Source: Flavobacteriaceae bacterium
GTDB taxonomy: Bacteria; Bacteroidota; Bacteroidia; Flavobacteriales; Flavobacteriaceae
Direction: 5' to 3'
NCBI GenBank assembly: GCA_947482805.1
Contig: CANKLK010000019.1
Coordinates: 1-22,002 of the forward strand
DNA: 22,002 nucleotides
Part shown: piece after piece, positions 8,931-16,498 of the stretch
Layout: each line of letters begins with the position of its first letter
Numbering within the stretch: the first letter of the stretch is position 1
Program-made: the position numbers and the translations under genes
The notes under the pieces: model-generated
Told to the model about the DNA's origin: nothing
Databases searched by the model: none
Seen by the model: only the letters and a program-made list of their open reading frames with translations

Positions 8931-11417
8931 TTAAAATCCAAAATCAAAAACAAAACTTAATTTGACCGCTACGTTATCTTCAAAACGAGGCAATTGGTTT
9001 GGACCATATCTGTAAAAACCTGTCAATCCAAATCCTTTGTAAATTTGATTTAATTCGATGCCTGATTCAAAGAACCCACGGTCTAAAGTTTTGTATTGAA
9101 TGCCTATATGACGTTCGGGATGTTTTAAGTTACCCCATGCCATTCGCGTTGCCAAAACTAATGACGGCTTCACTTTTTTGAACAACTGAATTCTTTTGAG
9201 CCCGTGTTTGAATTGAAGCATCACAAACTCACTCGAGAAAAACTCATTAAAATACATAGTTTCAAAGCTGTTTTTCCCAGCAATGGTAATTCTTTGCAAA
9301 AGATTATCCTTGTTTAAATTATTAGGAGAAGTATTGTATAAATGGGTCAAAGGAAGCACGCCAAAAACATAGCCAGCCTGAAATAAAACAGTCGATTTCT
9401 GTCCGTTTAAATATTTTTTTTCATACTCAATTCGGGTATCAATTTTTCCGAAATCAAAATCATTAGCAAAGAAATTAGGCAATGACTTGGTAAACTGAAA
9501 AGAAAACTTAGGGTATCTTTTTTCAAATTCAATTTTACCACTTGGCGTTTGCATATAATCACTAAAAGGATTCCATTGTATGGAAACCATAGTGGTTGAC
9601 ATCGAAAAATCGCGGTATAAATTATTGTTGTAATTAAAAGTATAATTGAACAAAGGCTGGATTTCACTATAGGTAAATTGCCAAATAGTTTCTGTTTTTG
9701 GGATGATTTTAGTTTCTATATAACCACGCCAGGATTTATGATTGTAAAACGTGCTTATGTTAATTGGTCTAGGGTCATAAATCTTGAAAACTCTTTTATC
9801 TGTTGCAAAACTGGTACTCGCAATCTCCCGAATATCATCAGTAAAAGAACCGCCAATCCAGGTGTTGGAAAAATTCCCAATTCTGACAGCACTTCCTAAA
9901 TTGTATTTAAAGTTTTCATCTTTCAATCCATAAGCGGTATACCCTTCAAATCGGAGTTTTTTTGAAAAAGAATCATTTGTAATGCCACCAATTCCGACCC
10001 TGAATCCCTCAAAATTATTATAACTTAATAGATAACGTAAATCAAAATCAAACGGCCCAAAGGGTACATAACCATTGATAATCTTCCGCCCAAATTTGAT
10101 TTTTCTCTCTATATTTCCTTTGGCTATAATACTGTCTAAAACAACATAGGTTCTTTCACTTCTCAAGTCTAAACTATCTGTTCTGTTTTGATTCCAAAAA
10201 GCATCATCTCTTTTGTTAGCATTGTCTTTAACTTCAATAGCAACGGAAGATTTTTTAATTTTCAAATTGTTATTCACAACTAAATCAAAAGCTTGCATTT
10301 CGGAAGAAAGATAAGTGAAATCGGAAGCTGCTTTCTTTGAATTGATGTCATCATTTTCAGCAGCAAATTCAATTCGGCCTCCTAAAATAGCTGTAGGTTC
10401 TTTGCTTTTTCCTTTGATGATTTTAAAGTTTTTCCGAACGGGGAACCAAACTTTTTCTTCTGGCAAATAAGTAAATTCGTGAATTCCGGTAATGTCTAAG
10501 ACACCACGAATCCGCATCACAGCTTTAACTATTGCGTAGTTTTCTTCATCAACATAAAGCAATCCTTCCAAACCTTTGCTGCTAATTTTATTTTTGAAAT
10601 AAAGTACTATTACAGCTCGCTTGTCGATGGAAGTTGTGTCAAGAATTTTATAGCGGTATTCTTTGAGCGCGGTATTTGAAATTGGGCTTTTATATTTGGT
10701 TTCAAAGAGTTCGTATTTGTCATCATAAATGGAAAAAGATTGCAGATTGAATCCCAGAAGTTCGTAGATAGGTTCTTTAAAACCCGCCATTTTTGAGCCC
10801 AATATAGTTTCTTTCAGCATTGGTTTTTCAAACTGAAACTGCGATACTTTCTCGGTTAAAAATAAATGCTGCTTGTCGATTATTTTCTTGAATTTATAAT
10901 CAGAAGAATCAATTTTGGCTATTTTATCTCTGGTAACAGCATTCACAAAAACGGTGTCAATTTTTCCAATGATTGAATCTGGATTGGCGGTTACGATTAG
11001 TTTGTTATAGGATTTGAATTGAAAAGTTTGTAGTTTTTTTTGTGGATTGTTATGCTGTTTTTCCTGGATTACTTTTGCAATAACGGCGTTGGCCGGATTT
11101 ACATTTGAAATGGCAACTTCTTTTAATGAATCAATTTTTGGCAAAAGATAGAGAGTAGAATAGGGCTTTATCTCAAATAGTGAAATGGTTTTTGATTCAT
11201 AACCAATATAGGACACTGTTAATGTTTCAGATTGTGTTGCCAAAACGAAATTAAATTTTCCATCAACATCGGCAATGGTAGAAAAACCAGTTTCGGTTTT
11301 AATGGTTGCAAACGGAAGTGCTTTTTTTGTTTCGAAATCTTTAATAATTCCATTGACTTGAAATTGTGCTTGAAGCGACAGCGTGAAAAATAATAACAAT
11401 ACAGATAGTCGCTTCAT
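8931..11417 (-). CDS. DUF5686 and carboxypeptidase-regulatory-like domain outer-membrane protein
   Basis: An 828-residue protein when started at the ATG at 11417. That start gives a proper signal peptide (MKRLSVLLLFFTLSLQAQ). An in-frame ATG at 11480 would add 21 residues but lies inside the terminator of frr and upstream of the likely promoter at 11446-11453, so it is rejected. Residues about 20-95 form a carboxypeptidase D regulatory-like beta-sandwich (KALPFATIKT, DVDGKFNF, VSYIGYES), common at the N-terminus of Bacteroidota outer-membrane proteins. The remainder matches the DUF5686 pattern: a periplasmic region, then a strand-rich C-terminal half ending in VFDFGF, typical of an outer-membrane barrel with a terminal Phe. 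The function is unknown. It stands just after frr but appears to have its own promoter. Confidence 0.88.
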   Translation of the reverse strand: MKRLSVLLLFFTLSLQAQFQVNGIIKDFETKKALPFATIKTETGFSTIADVDGKFNFVLATQSETLTVSYIGYESKTISLFEIKPYSTLYLLPKIDSLKEVAISNVNPANAVIAKVIQEKQHNNPQKKLQTFQFKSYNKLIVTANPDSIIGKIDTVFVNAVTRDKIAKIDSSDYKFKKIIDKQHLFLTEKVSQFQFEKPMLKETILGSKMAGFKEPIYELLGFNLQSFSIYDDKYELFETKYKSPISNTALKEYRYKILDTTSIDKRAVIVLYFKNKISSKGLEGLLYVDEENYAIVKAVMRIRGVLDITGIHEFTYLPEEKVWFPVRKNFKIIKGKSKEPTAILGGRIEFAAENDDINSKKAASDFTYLSSEMQAFDLVVNNNLKIKKSSVAIEVKDNANKRDDAFWNQNRTDSLDLRSERTYVVLDSIIAKGNIERKIKFGRKIINGYVPFGPFDFDLRYLLSYNNFEGFRVGIGGITNDSFSKKLRFEGYTAYGLKDENFKYNLGSAVRIGNFSNTWIGGSFTDDIREIASTSFATDKRVFKIYDPRPINISTFYNHKSWRGYIETKIIPKTETIWQFTYSEIQPLFNYTFNYNNNLYRDFSMSTTMVSIQWNPFSDYMQTPSGKIEFEKRYPKFSFQFTKSLPNFFANDFDFGKIDTRIEYEKKYLNGQKSTVLFQAGYVFGVLPLTHLYNTSPNNLNKDNLLQRITIAGKNSFETMYFNEFFSSEFVMLQFKHGLKRIQLFKKVKPSLVLATRMAWGNLKHPERHIGIQYKTLDRGFFESGIELNQIYKGFGLTGFYRYGPNQLPRFEDNVAVKLSFVFDFGF

Positions 11418-11445
11418 TTGAAAGGAATTGGCACAAAACATTTGA

Positions 11446-11453
11446 CAAAAATA
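11446..11453 (-). promoter_or_regulatory. -7 promoter element for the DUF5686 gene
   Basis: On the minus strand TATTTTTG fits TAnnTTTG exactly and lies directly after the frr terminator and 28 bases before the ATG at 11417, predicting a leader of about 20 bases. No clear TTG is found at -33. Its place supports the shorter start of the downstream gene. Confidence 0.55.
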
Positions 11454-11458
11454 GGAAT

Positions 11459-11492
11459 AAAAAAATCCGTCTAGATACATCAGGACGGATTT
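11459..11492 (-). terminator. Rho-independent terminator after frr
   Basis: On the minus strand AAATCCGTC (11492-11484), a 12-base loop and the perfect complement GACGGATTT (11471-11463) are followed by further T. It begins 18 bases after the frr stop codon and separates pyrH-frr from the DUF5686 gene. Confidence 0.85.
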
Positions 11493-11510
11493 AATGTTGA
11501 ATTAACAACC

Positions 11511-12071
11511 TTACACTTTCATAATTTCGGCTTCTTTTATAACTAAGTGTTCCTCCACTTTTCGGATAAAACTATCTGTTAATTTTTGAATATCTTCTTC
11601 AGCCGATTTACAAATATCTTCTGAAGTTCCCTCTTTTTCTAATTTTTTGATATCGGTGTTGGCATCTTTACGGGCATTCCGGATACTAATTTTAGCATCT
11701 TCTGCTTCAGCTTTTGCCTGCTTCACCAAGTCGCGTCTTCTTTCTTCTGTTAAAGGCGGAACACTTATGATTATGTTTTCACCATTATTCATTGGGTTGA
11801 AACCAAGATTTGCCACCATAATTGCTTTTTCAATGGTTTGCAACATACTTTTTTCATAAGGCTGAATGGTGATCGTTCTGGCATCGGGAACATTCACGTT
11901 GGAAACTTGCGATAGTGGAGTTTGAGAACCATAATAGTCTACAAAAACGCTTCCCAACATTTGTGGTGATGCTTTTCCGGCGCGTATGTTTAAAAATTCT
12001 TTTTCTAAATGTGCAATAGAACCAACCATCGATTCTTTTGTACTGTCTAAAATAAATTCAATTTCTTCCAT
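11511..12071 (-). CDS. frr: Ribosome recycling factor
   Basis: A 186-residue protein, the normal length for ribosome recycling factor, which with EF-G splits the post-termination ribosome so that the subunits can be reused. The conserved RAGKASP signature is at 30-36, VNVPDARTITIQPYEK follows at about 59-74, and the long amphipathic helix LTEERRRDLVKQAKAEAEDA is at about 107-126. The charged C-terminal helix ends in EAEIMKV. It follows pyrH on the same strand, the usual order in bacteria, but the 148-base spacer between them is unusually long for that pair and is filled with short repeats. A strong terminator follows the stop. No separate promoter was found, so it is probably read from the pyrH promoter. 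Confidence 0.98.
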   Translation of the reverse strand: MEEIEFILDSTKESMVGSIAHLEKEFLNIRAGKASPQMLGSVFVDYYGSQTPLSQVSNVNVPDARTITIQPYEKSMLQTIEKAIMVANLGFNPMNNGENIIISVPPLTEERRRDLVKQAKAEAEDAKISIRNARKDANTDIKKLEKEGTSEDICKSAEEDIQKLTDSFIRKVEEHLVIKEAEIMKV

Positions 12072-12086
12072 TGTTTAAAAGTTATC

Positions 12087-12221
12087 AGTCTCAGTCCCAG
12101 TTTTCAGTGTCACTTTTGCTGTGACTGTTTACTGCGACAGTAAACTATTATTGTTTTAAAATGTCTCAGACTCAGTTATCAGCGCCAATTTTAATGCGAC
12201 TTTCAACTGTGACTGCGAACT
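12087..12221. repeat. Degenerate 6-7-base repeat tract with converging arms, pyrH/frr spacer
   Basis: Plus-orientation units AGTCTC, AGTCCC, AGTTTTC and AGTGTCA run from 12087 to 12112, with further units AGACTC, AGTTATC and AGCGCCA at 12168-12187. Minus-orientation units AGTTCGC, AGTCAC, AGTTGAA and AGTCGCA run from 12221 down to 12195. A perfect hairpin (GTTTACTG, three bases, CAGTAAAC) sits at 12127-12145. The first minus unit starts at the second base of the pyrH stop codon TAG. The spacing wavers between six and seven bases, so this is the most decayed of the six tracts. Confidence 0.65.
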
Positions 12222-12927
12222 ATATTTTCACAACAGTTCCAACATTTTCACCGTTGCAAATTTTCAACAAATTTCCTTTTTTATTCATGTCAAAAACCAC
12301 AATTGGCAATGCGTTTTCCTGGCTTAAAGTAAATGCCGTAGAATCCATTACGTTTAGTCCTTTTTTGATAACATCATCAAAAGTAATGTTTTCGAATTTT
12401 ACTGCATTAGCATTTTTTTCAGGATCAGCATCATAAATTCCGTCAACGCGTGTTCCTTTCAAAATTACATCAGCATGCACTTCAACGCCACGAAGAACTG
12501 CAGCTGTATCAGTAGTAAAATAAGGGTTTCCTGTTCCGGCACCAAAAATAACAATTCTTCCTTTTTCAAGATGGCGTACGGCTCTTCTTTTTATATATGG
12601 CTCTGCAATAGCTTCAATTTTTAAAGCCGTTTGCAAACGAGTCAACATTCCTTTATCTTCCAGTGCGCCTTGTAAAGCCATTCCGTTGATCACTGTTGCC
12701 AGCATTCCCATATAATCGCCTTGAACTCTATCCATACCATTACTGGCGCCTGCAACTCCTCTAAAAATGTTTCCACCACCAATAACGATGGCAATTTCAA
12801 CACCTTTGTCGTGAATGTCTTTAATCTCATCAGCATATTCAGCAAGACGTTTTGGATCAATTCCGTACTGTCTGTCGCCCATTAAAGCTTCACCACTTAG
12901 TTTTAGAAGAATTCTTTTGTATTTCAT
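12220..12927 (-). CDS. pyrH: UMP kinase (uridylate kinase)
   Basis: A 235-residue protein of the amino-acid-kinase fold that phosphorylates UMP to UDP with ATP in pyrimidine nucleotide synthesis; the bacterial enzyme is usually a hexamer controlled by GTP and UTP. Motifs seen: LKLSGEAL (8-15), GGGNIFRG (50-57), [10 protein letters not shown] (66-75), [13 protein letters not shown] (131-143) and [13 protein letters not shown] (157-169). The ATG at 12927 was chosen because it opens directly on the conserved [15 protein letters not shown] start, while the ATG at 13005 would add 26 unrelated residues and lies upstream of the candidate promoter at 12947-12954. frr lies downstream on the same strand. 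The stop codon TAG is shared with the first unit of a repeat tract. Confidence 0.98.
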   Translation of the reverse strand: MKYKRILLKLSGEALMGDRQYGIDPKRLAEYADEIKDIHDKGVEIAIVIGGGNIFRGVAGASNGMDRVQGDYMGMLATVINGMALQGALEDKGMLTRLQTALKIEAIAEPYIKRRAVRHLEKGRIVIFGAGTGNPYFTTDTAAVLRGVEVHADVILKGTRVDGIYDADPEKNANAVKFENITFDDVIKKGLNVMDSTAFTLSQENALPIVVFDMNKKGNLLKICNGENVGTVVKI

Positions 12928-12946
12928 CGTGTTGTTTTTAGTGATG

Positions 12947-12954
12947 CAAATATA
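12947..12954 (-). promoter_or_regulatory. -7 promoter element for pyrH-frr
   Basis: On the minus strand TATATTTG matches TAnnTTTG exactly, 19 bases before the pyrH ATG, giving a very short leader. A TTG lies about 29 bases further upstream, too far for the usual 17-23 base spacing. It supports the short pyrH start. Confidence 0.55.
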
Positions 12955-13035
12955 AACATATTCTCTTTTTTTAAGGTATTTGACAAAAAGAATGTTGCCA
13001 AACAATTGTCATGTTTTTTTAACTAAAGTGTTTTG

Positions 13036-13043
13036 TAACTTCG
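13036..13043 (+). promoter_or_regulatory. Imperfect -7 promoter element for the thioredoxin-like gene
   Basis: TAACTTCG differs from TAnnTTTG at one base and stands 18 bases before the ATG at 13062. This form is familiar just upstream of flavobacterial genes. A TTG at 13006 is too far away for a standard -33 element. Confidence 0.4.
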
Positions 13044-13061
13044 CGGTATCAAAAAGCAGTT

Positions 13062-13691
13062 ATGAAATCCATTATCGAAAATAGCCTTTCGCAAAGTCAT
13101 AGTTATGTTGACTATAGAAATCACATCAAGGACTTATTAAAAGAAGGGAAATCATCTGGCAATGAGCAATCAGAAGCATTGACACATTACAGTGAACTGA
13201 ACGAAGCCAGAATGAATCGTTTAGAAAAAACAGTAAAAATTTCAACCGAAATCATTCAGAAATTAAATCAACTAAATGGCGATTATTTCTGGTTAGTTAT
13301 TTCTGAAGGTTGGTGTGGAGATGCAGCGCAGATTCTCCCGGTTATATATAAAATGGCGGAACTCTCTGAAAGAATAGATTTAAAAATTGTTTTTCGAGAT
13401 GAAAATGAAGATTTGATGAATCTTTTTTTATCCAATGGAACTAAGTCAATTCCAAAATTGCTAATTCTTGACAAATCTACTTTAGAAGTTTTAGGCCATT
13501 TCGGTCCCAGACCCATTGGAGCAAAACAATTAATTCTTGATTACAAAGCCAAATATGGAATAGTTGATGAAACCGCTAAAACTAATTTGCAATTATGGTA
13601 TTTGCATGATAAAGGATTGTCTATCCAAAAAGAAATACTGGATTTGATGCTTAAGATTGATTTAGCTGCTGCTCAAACTCTTCCGGCATAA
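13062..13691 (+). CDS. Thioredoxin-fold family protein with a single cysteine
   Basis: A 209-residue protein without signal peptide. The strand FWLVISEGWCGDAAQ (76-90) and the SIPKLLILD segment with its probable cis-proline match a thioredoxin-like domain. The usual CxxC is replaced by C85-G-D-A, and C85 is the only cysteine in the protein, so a dithiol reductase mechanism is excluded. A one-cysteine peroxidatic, glutathione-dependent or purely binding role is possible. An N-terminal helical region of about 60 residues precedes the domain. It is transcribed away from pyrH, and its last 41 bases overlap the end of truB on the opposite strand. The family name is fairly sure; its biochemical role is not known to me. 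Confidence 0.8.
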   Translation: MKSIIENSLSQSHSYVDYRNHIKDLLKEGKSSGNEQSEALTHYSELNEARMNRLEKTVKISTEIIQKLNQLNGDYFWLVISEGWCGDAAQILPVIYKMAELSERIDLKIVFRDENEDLMNLFLSNGTKSIPKLLILDKSTLEVLGHFGPRPIGAKQLILDYKAKYGIVDETAKTNLQLWYLHDKGLSIQKEILDLMLKIDLAAAQTLPA

Positions 13692-14346
13692 TTCCGTTTT
13701 CAACAGAGAAATCTCCAATTTTTGTTCTGCGTAAAACCGATAAATGTGCGCCGGAATTTAAGGCTTTTCCAAAGTCAAAAGCTAGTGAACGAATGTAAGT
13801 TCCTTTACTACATTTGACTCTAAAATCAATTTCAGGGAGATCGATACGTGTAATTTCAAACTCATGAATTGTTGTTTTTCGGAAGGCAATTTCAACTTCT
13901 TCTCCTGCACGAGCGTGTTCGTATAATCTTTTGCCATCTTTTTTAATGGCAGAAAAGACAGGTGGTTTTTGGTCGATTTCGCCAAGGAATTGCTGAATTG
14001 CCGTTCGGATTAATCCGGCGGTAATATGTTCTGTTGGAAAAGTAGCGTCAACTTCGGTTTCTAAATCATAGGAAGGCGTTGTAGCTCCAACAGTAATCGT
14101 TCCGGTGTATTCTTTTGCTTGTGCCTGAATGTCAGTTATTCGTTTGGTAAATTTACCGGTGCAAACTATAAGTAAACCAGTTGCCAATGGGTCTAAAGTA
14201 CCAGCATGCCCGATTTTGAATTTTTTAGGAAGATTGTATTTTCGTTTTAAAATATACTTCAATTTATTCACAGCCTGAAAAGAAGACCACTTTAAAGGTT
14301 TATCAATCAAAAGGATTTGACCTTCTAAATAGTCTTCGGCAGTCAT
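13651..14346 (-). CDS. truB: tRNA pseudouridine-55 synthase
   Basis: A 231-residue enzyme that converts U55 of the tRNA T-loop to pseudouridine. The catalytic block GHAGTLDPLA is at 47-56 with the nucleophilic aspartate D52. KPPVFSAIKKDGKRLYEHAR (about 133-152) and KCSKGTYIRSL (about 183-193) are also conserved TruB motifs. The protein is shorter than the E. coli enzyme of about 314 residues because the C-terminal PUA-type domain is missing, which is normal for this phylum. Its start codon shares one base with the uppP stop (TAATG), a typical coupling junction. The 3' end overlaps the convergent thioredoxin-like gene by 41 bases with no terminator visible between them. Confidence 0.97.
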   Translation of the reverse strand: MTAEDYLEGQILLIDKPLKWSSFQAVNKLKYILKRKYNLPKKFKIGHAGTLDPLATGLLIVCTGKFTKRITDIQAQAKEYTGTITVGATTPSYDLETEVDATFPTEHITAGLIRTAIQQFLGEIDQKPPVFSAIKKDGKRLYEHARAGEEVEIAFRKTTIHEFEITRIDLPEIDFRVKCSKGTYIRSLAFDFGKALNSGAHLSVLRRTKIGDFSVENGIMPEEFEQQLNQS

Positions 14347-15143
14347 TAAATGGTTGTTAATTTCAATATCCAGAAATGAATAATCAGAGTGGCTAAACCA
14401 GCAATAATTCGGTAATAGCCAAACATTTTAAATCCGTGTTTAGATAAGTATCCGATAAAGGATTTTATAGCTAACATCGCTACTATAAATCCAACTACGT
14501 TTCCAATAATCAATAAATTAATTTGCTCGTTCGATAGTACAAAACCGTCATTATAGTAATCGTAACATTTCTTGATAGTAGCGCCAAGCATGGTTGGTAC
14601 AGCCAAAAAAAAAGAAAACTCAGCAGCAGTCGTTCTTGATAATTTTTGAGACATTCCACCAATAATACTCGCGCCACTTCGGGACACACCAGGAATCATA
14701 GCCAAGCATTGGAACAAACCGATTTTAAGAGCAGTAGTATAACTAATTTTTTCAGTTTCCTGTGTCTCTTCTTTATCGGTAAACCAATCGTCAACTTTTA
14801 ATAATATGATTCCACCAAGCACTAATGAAACCGCAACAGTTACAGGGTTTTCTAATAATGCATCAATCTTTTTGCCGAAAAGCAATCCAAAAACTACTGC
14901 CGGAATAAACGCAACCAATAGTTTAAAATAGAAATCAAGTGTCTGAAAAAAGCGTTTGAAATACAAAACAACCACCGAAAGTATCGCGCCAAGTTGGATA
15001 ACAACGGTAAACAATTTGGTAAAATCGTCATGAGCAATACCAAAAAATGACGAAGCAATAATCATATGACCTGTAGAAGAAATAGGAAGAAATTCGGTTA
15101 TTCCTTCAATGATAGCTAGCACTACGGCTTGAATGTAATCCAT
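14346..15143 (-). CDS. uppP: Undecaprenyl-diphosphate phosphatase
   Basis: A 265-residue integral membrane protein of the BacA/UppP family. It dephosphorylates undecaprenyl diphosphate to recycle the lipid carrier for peptidoglycan and other envelope polymers, and overproduction gives bacitracin resistance in other bacteria. The two active-site motifs are present: [14 protein letters not shown] (13-26) and [10 protein letters not shown] (151-160). Hydrophobic segments are spread over the length, as expected for a multi-pass protein, with a charged loop at about 119-134. It sits between the DUF3098 gene and truB, an order I recognise from other Bacteroidota. The upstream spacer is occupied by a heptamer inverted repeat ending seven bases before the ATG. 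Confidence 0.97.
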   Translation of the reverse strand: MDYIQAVVLAIIEGITEFLPISSTGHMIIASSFFGIAHDDFTKLFTVVIQLGAILSVVVLYFKRFFQTLDFYFKLLVAFIPAVVFGLLFGKKIDALLENPVTVAVSLVLGGIILLKVDDWFTDKEETQETEKISYTTALKIGLFQCLAMIPGVSRSGASIIGGMSQKLSRTTAAEFSFFLAVPTMLGATIKKCYDYYNDGFVLSNEQINLLIIGNVVGFIVAMLAIKSFIGYLSKHGFKMFGYYRIIAGLATLIIHFWILKLTTI

Positions 15144-15150
15144 ATTTTTC

Positions 15151-15232
15151 AGTGATTAGTAATTAGTGAATAGTAATTAGTATTATGTCTAGTAATCGCG
15201 AGATTTTTGCTAATCACTTATCACCAATCACT
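15151..15232. repeat. Heptamer repeat tract with converging arms, uppP/DUF3098 spacer
   Basis: The left arm (15151-15185) holds five plus-orientation units: AGTGATT, AGTAATT, AGTGAAT, AGTAATT and AGTATTA. The right arm (15212-15232) holds three minus-orientation units: AGTGATT, GGTGATA and AGTGATT. Comparing the outer three units of each arm gives 17 of 21 matching bases, so an imperfect hairpin can form. The outermost minus unit contains the TGA stop codon of the DUF3098 gene. The tract fills nearly the whole 84-base spacer. Confidence 0.85.
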
Positions 15233-15461
15233 TTTTCTTAAAGATTGAATAAATTGTAATTCCAAAACCAATTAAAACAACAGTTGGTGCTAATCTAATT
15301 CTTCTCCAACTAAATACAGCTTCGCTGAAAACTTTTGGGTCATCACTTCCGCCGCCACTCATCAAAATAAATCCTAAGGAAATAACCGCAATACCGATTA
15401 ATAGGATTTTATAATTTACTTTTTCAAAAAGAAAATCAGGTTTTTGCTCGTTGTTTTTCAT
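15228..15461 (-). CDS. DUF3098 small membrane protein
   Basis: A 77-residue protein with two predicted transmembrane helices (about 18-35 and 58-73) separated by a short loop with SGGGSDDP and a conserved-looking FSWRRIRLAP segment, ending in three lysines. It fits the DUF3098 family of Bacteroidota. Position between ftsX and uppP on the same strand suggests an envelope-related role, but no function is known to me. The stop codon lies inside the first unit of a heptamer repeat tract, so the Lys-Lys-Lys end may have been reshaped by that repeat. Confidence 0.85.
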   Translation of the reverse strand: MKNNEQKPDFLFEKVNYKILLIGIAVISLGFILMSGGGSDDPKVFSEAVFSWRRIRLAPTVVLIGFGITIYSIFKKK

Positions 15462-15486
15462 GTTTTATATTTATATGCTTAATATC

Positions 15487-15514
15487 AAATCCTAATTTCT
15501 AAATCCCAATTCCT
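15487..15514 (-). repeat. Four-unit heptamer repeat, DUF3098/ftsX spacer
   Basis: Read on the minus strand, four abutting seven-base units follow one another: AGGAATT, GGGATTT, AGAAATT and AGGATTT. The first unit starts at the last base of the ftsX stop codon TAA. No opposite arm is present, so this tract should not form a hairpin by itself. It leaves 25 AT-rich bases before the DUF3098 start. Confidence 0.7.
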
Positions 15515-16389
15515 TAATAAAGATCATCCGTTCTCAAATTCAAAAATCGTTGCGTTGCAAAGAAAGTGCTAATCCATGTAATAACAACGCCTAATACAAG
15601 AACGCCAACAAGCACTATGGCAATGGCTAATTTGTCTTCTAAAATACCAAGACTTGGGAAAGTAGTTTGGATATAAATTAATACGCCTGTCAAAGCAACT
15701 ATGGCTAATGCCGAACCTATTAATCCTAAGTAAACGCTCCGCTGAATAAACGGTTTTCTGATAAATGATTTTGTTGCGCCAACCATTTGCATGGTTTTAA
15801 TGATAAATCGGTTTGCATAAATAGATAAACGCAACGAACTATTAATTAGCAGTACCGAAACTAATGCAAAAACACAGCTGACAATCAAAATCCACATGCT
15901 GATATTTTTGATATTGTCGTTAACCAAAGTCACGAGTTGTTTATCATAAACGATATCGGCAATCATATCATTTTTTCGAAGACGATTTTCAATTTTAGCA
16001 ATACCTTCATTCGTAACATAATCAGCTTTAAGGTGAATGTCAAAAGAATTCTGCAACGGATTTACACCTAAGAACTGCATGAAATCCTCGCCAATTACTT
16101 TCATATGCTTCTCTGCCGCTTTTTCTTTAGAAACATATTCAAAAGATTTAGCAAATTTTGCGATTTTTAATTCACTGTTAAAAGCCTTAATAACGGAATC
16201 GGTAGCTTCAGTTTTAAAGAAAATTGTCATAGCAATTTCTTCTTTGAAATTGTCTGATAATCGTTTGGAGTTGATAACAAAAAGGCCCAAAATCCCTAAT
16301 AAAAACAACACTAAAAAGATACTCAACACGACCGAAAAATAGGAAGTAATAACTCTGCGTTTCTGAAACTTTTCGAATGATGCCGACAT
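15514..16389 (-). CDS. ftsX: Cell division ABC transporter permease FtsX
   Basis: A 291-residue membrane protein of the FtsX family. With the ATPase FtsE it forms a complex at the division site that regulates peptidoglycan hydrolases. It shows the FtsX layout: transmembrane helix 1 at about 15-39, a large extracytoplasmic domain at about 40-160, then helices at about 164-184, 219-240 and 255-277. The conserved cytoplasmic motif KTMQMVGATKSFIRKPF is at 198-214. The ATG at 16389 was chosen because it gives a normal short cytoplasmic tail; the ATG at 16452 adds 21 residues of Tyr/Phe/Lys-rich sequence typical of AT-rich spacer. FtsE is not encoded in this window. It heads the minus-strand cluster ftsX - DUF3098 - uppP - truB. 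Confidence 0.93.
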   Translation of the reverse strand: MSASFEKFQKRRVITSYFSVVLSIFLVLFLLGILGLFVINSKRLSDNFKEEIAMTIFFKTEATDSVIKAFNSELKIAKFAKSFEYVSKEKAAEKHMKVIGEDFMQFLGVNPLQNSFDIHLKADYVTNEGIAKIENRLRKNDMIADIVYDKQLVTLVNDNIKNISMWILIVSCVFALVSVLLINSSLRLSIYANRFIIKTMQMVGATKSFIRKPFIQRSVYLGLIGSALAIVALTGVLIYIQTTFPSLGILEDKLAIAIVLVGVLVLGVVITWISTFFATQRFLNLRTDDLY

Positions 16390-16477
16390 AAATATGATTT
16401 TAATGTGGTAAAAATAATAAAGAAAATTGTTTTTCTTCTTTATAACGTACAAAGTTTTAACTTTATTATAATAAACG

Positions 16478-16485
16478 TAAATTTG
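16478..16485 (+). promoter_or_regulatory. -7 promoter element for leuS
   Basis: TAAATTTG matches TAnnTTTG exactly. Transcription from here would start near 16492 and give a leader of about 80 bases that includes the whole heptamer inverted repeat before the leuS ATG. No TTG is seen at the expected -33 distance. Confidence 0.5.
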
Positions 16486-16498
16486 CCAACGATTTTAA

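Noticed and set aside
11418..11480. A 21-residue N-terminal extension of the DUF5686 protein
   Set aside because: It starts inside the frr terminator and upstream of a good -7 element; the ATG at 11417 opens on a typical signal peptide.
12161..12436. A plus-strand ORF of 91 codons overlapping pyrH
   Set aside because: It is antisense to conserved pyrH sequence and begins in repeat DNA; its translation shows no family or domain.
12928..13005. A 26-residue N-terminal extension of PyrH
   Set aside because: It contains the probable promoter and precedes the conserved [15 protein letters not shown] start; no UMP kinase needs it.
16390..16452. A 21-residue N-terminal extension of FtsX
   Set aside because: The added residues are Lys/Tyr/Phe-rich read-through of AT-rich spacer, while FtsX normally starts just before helix 1.
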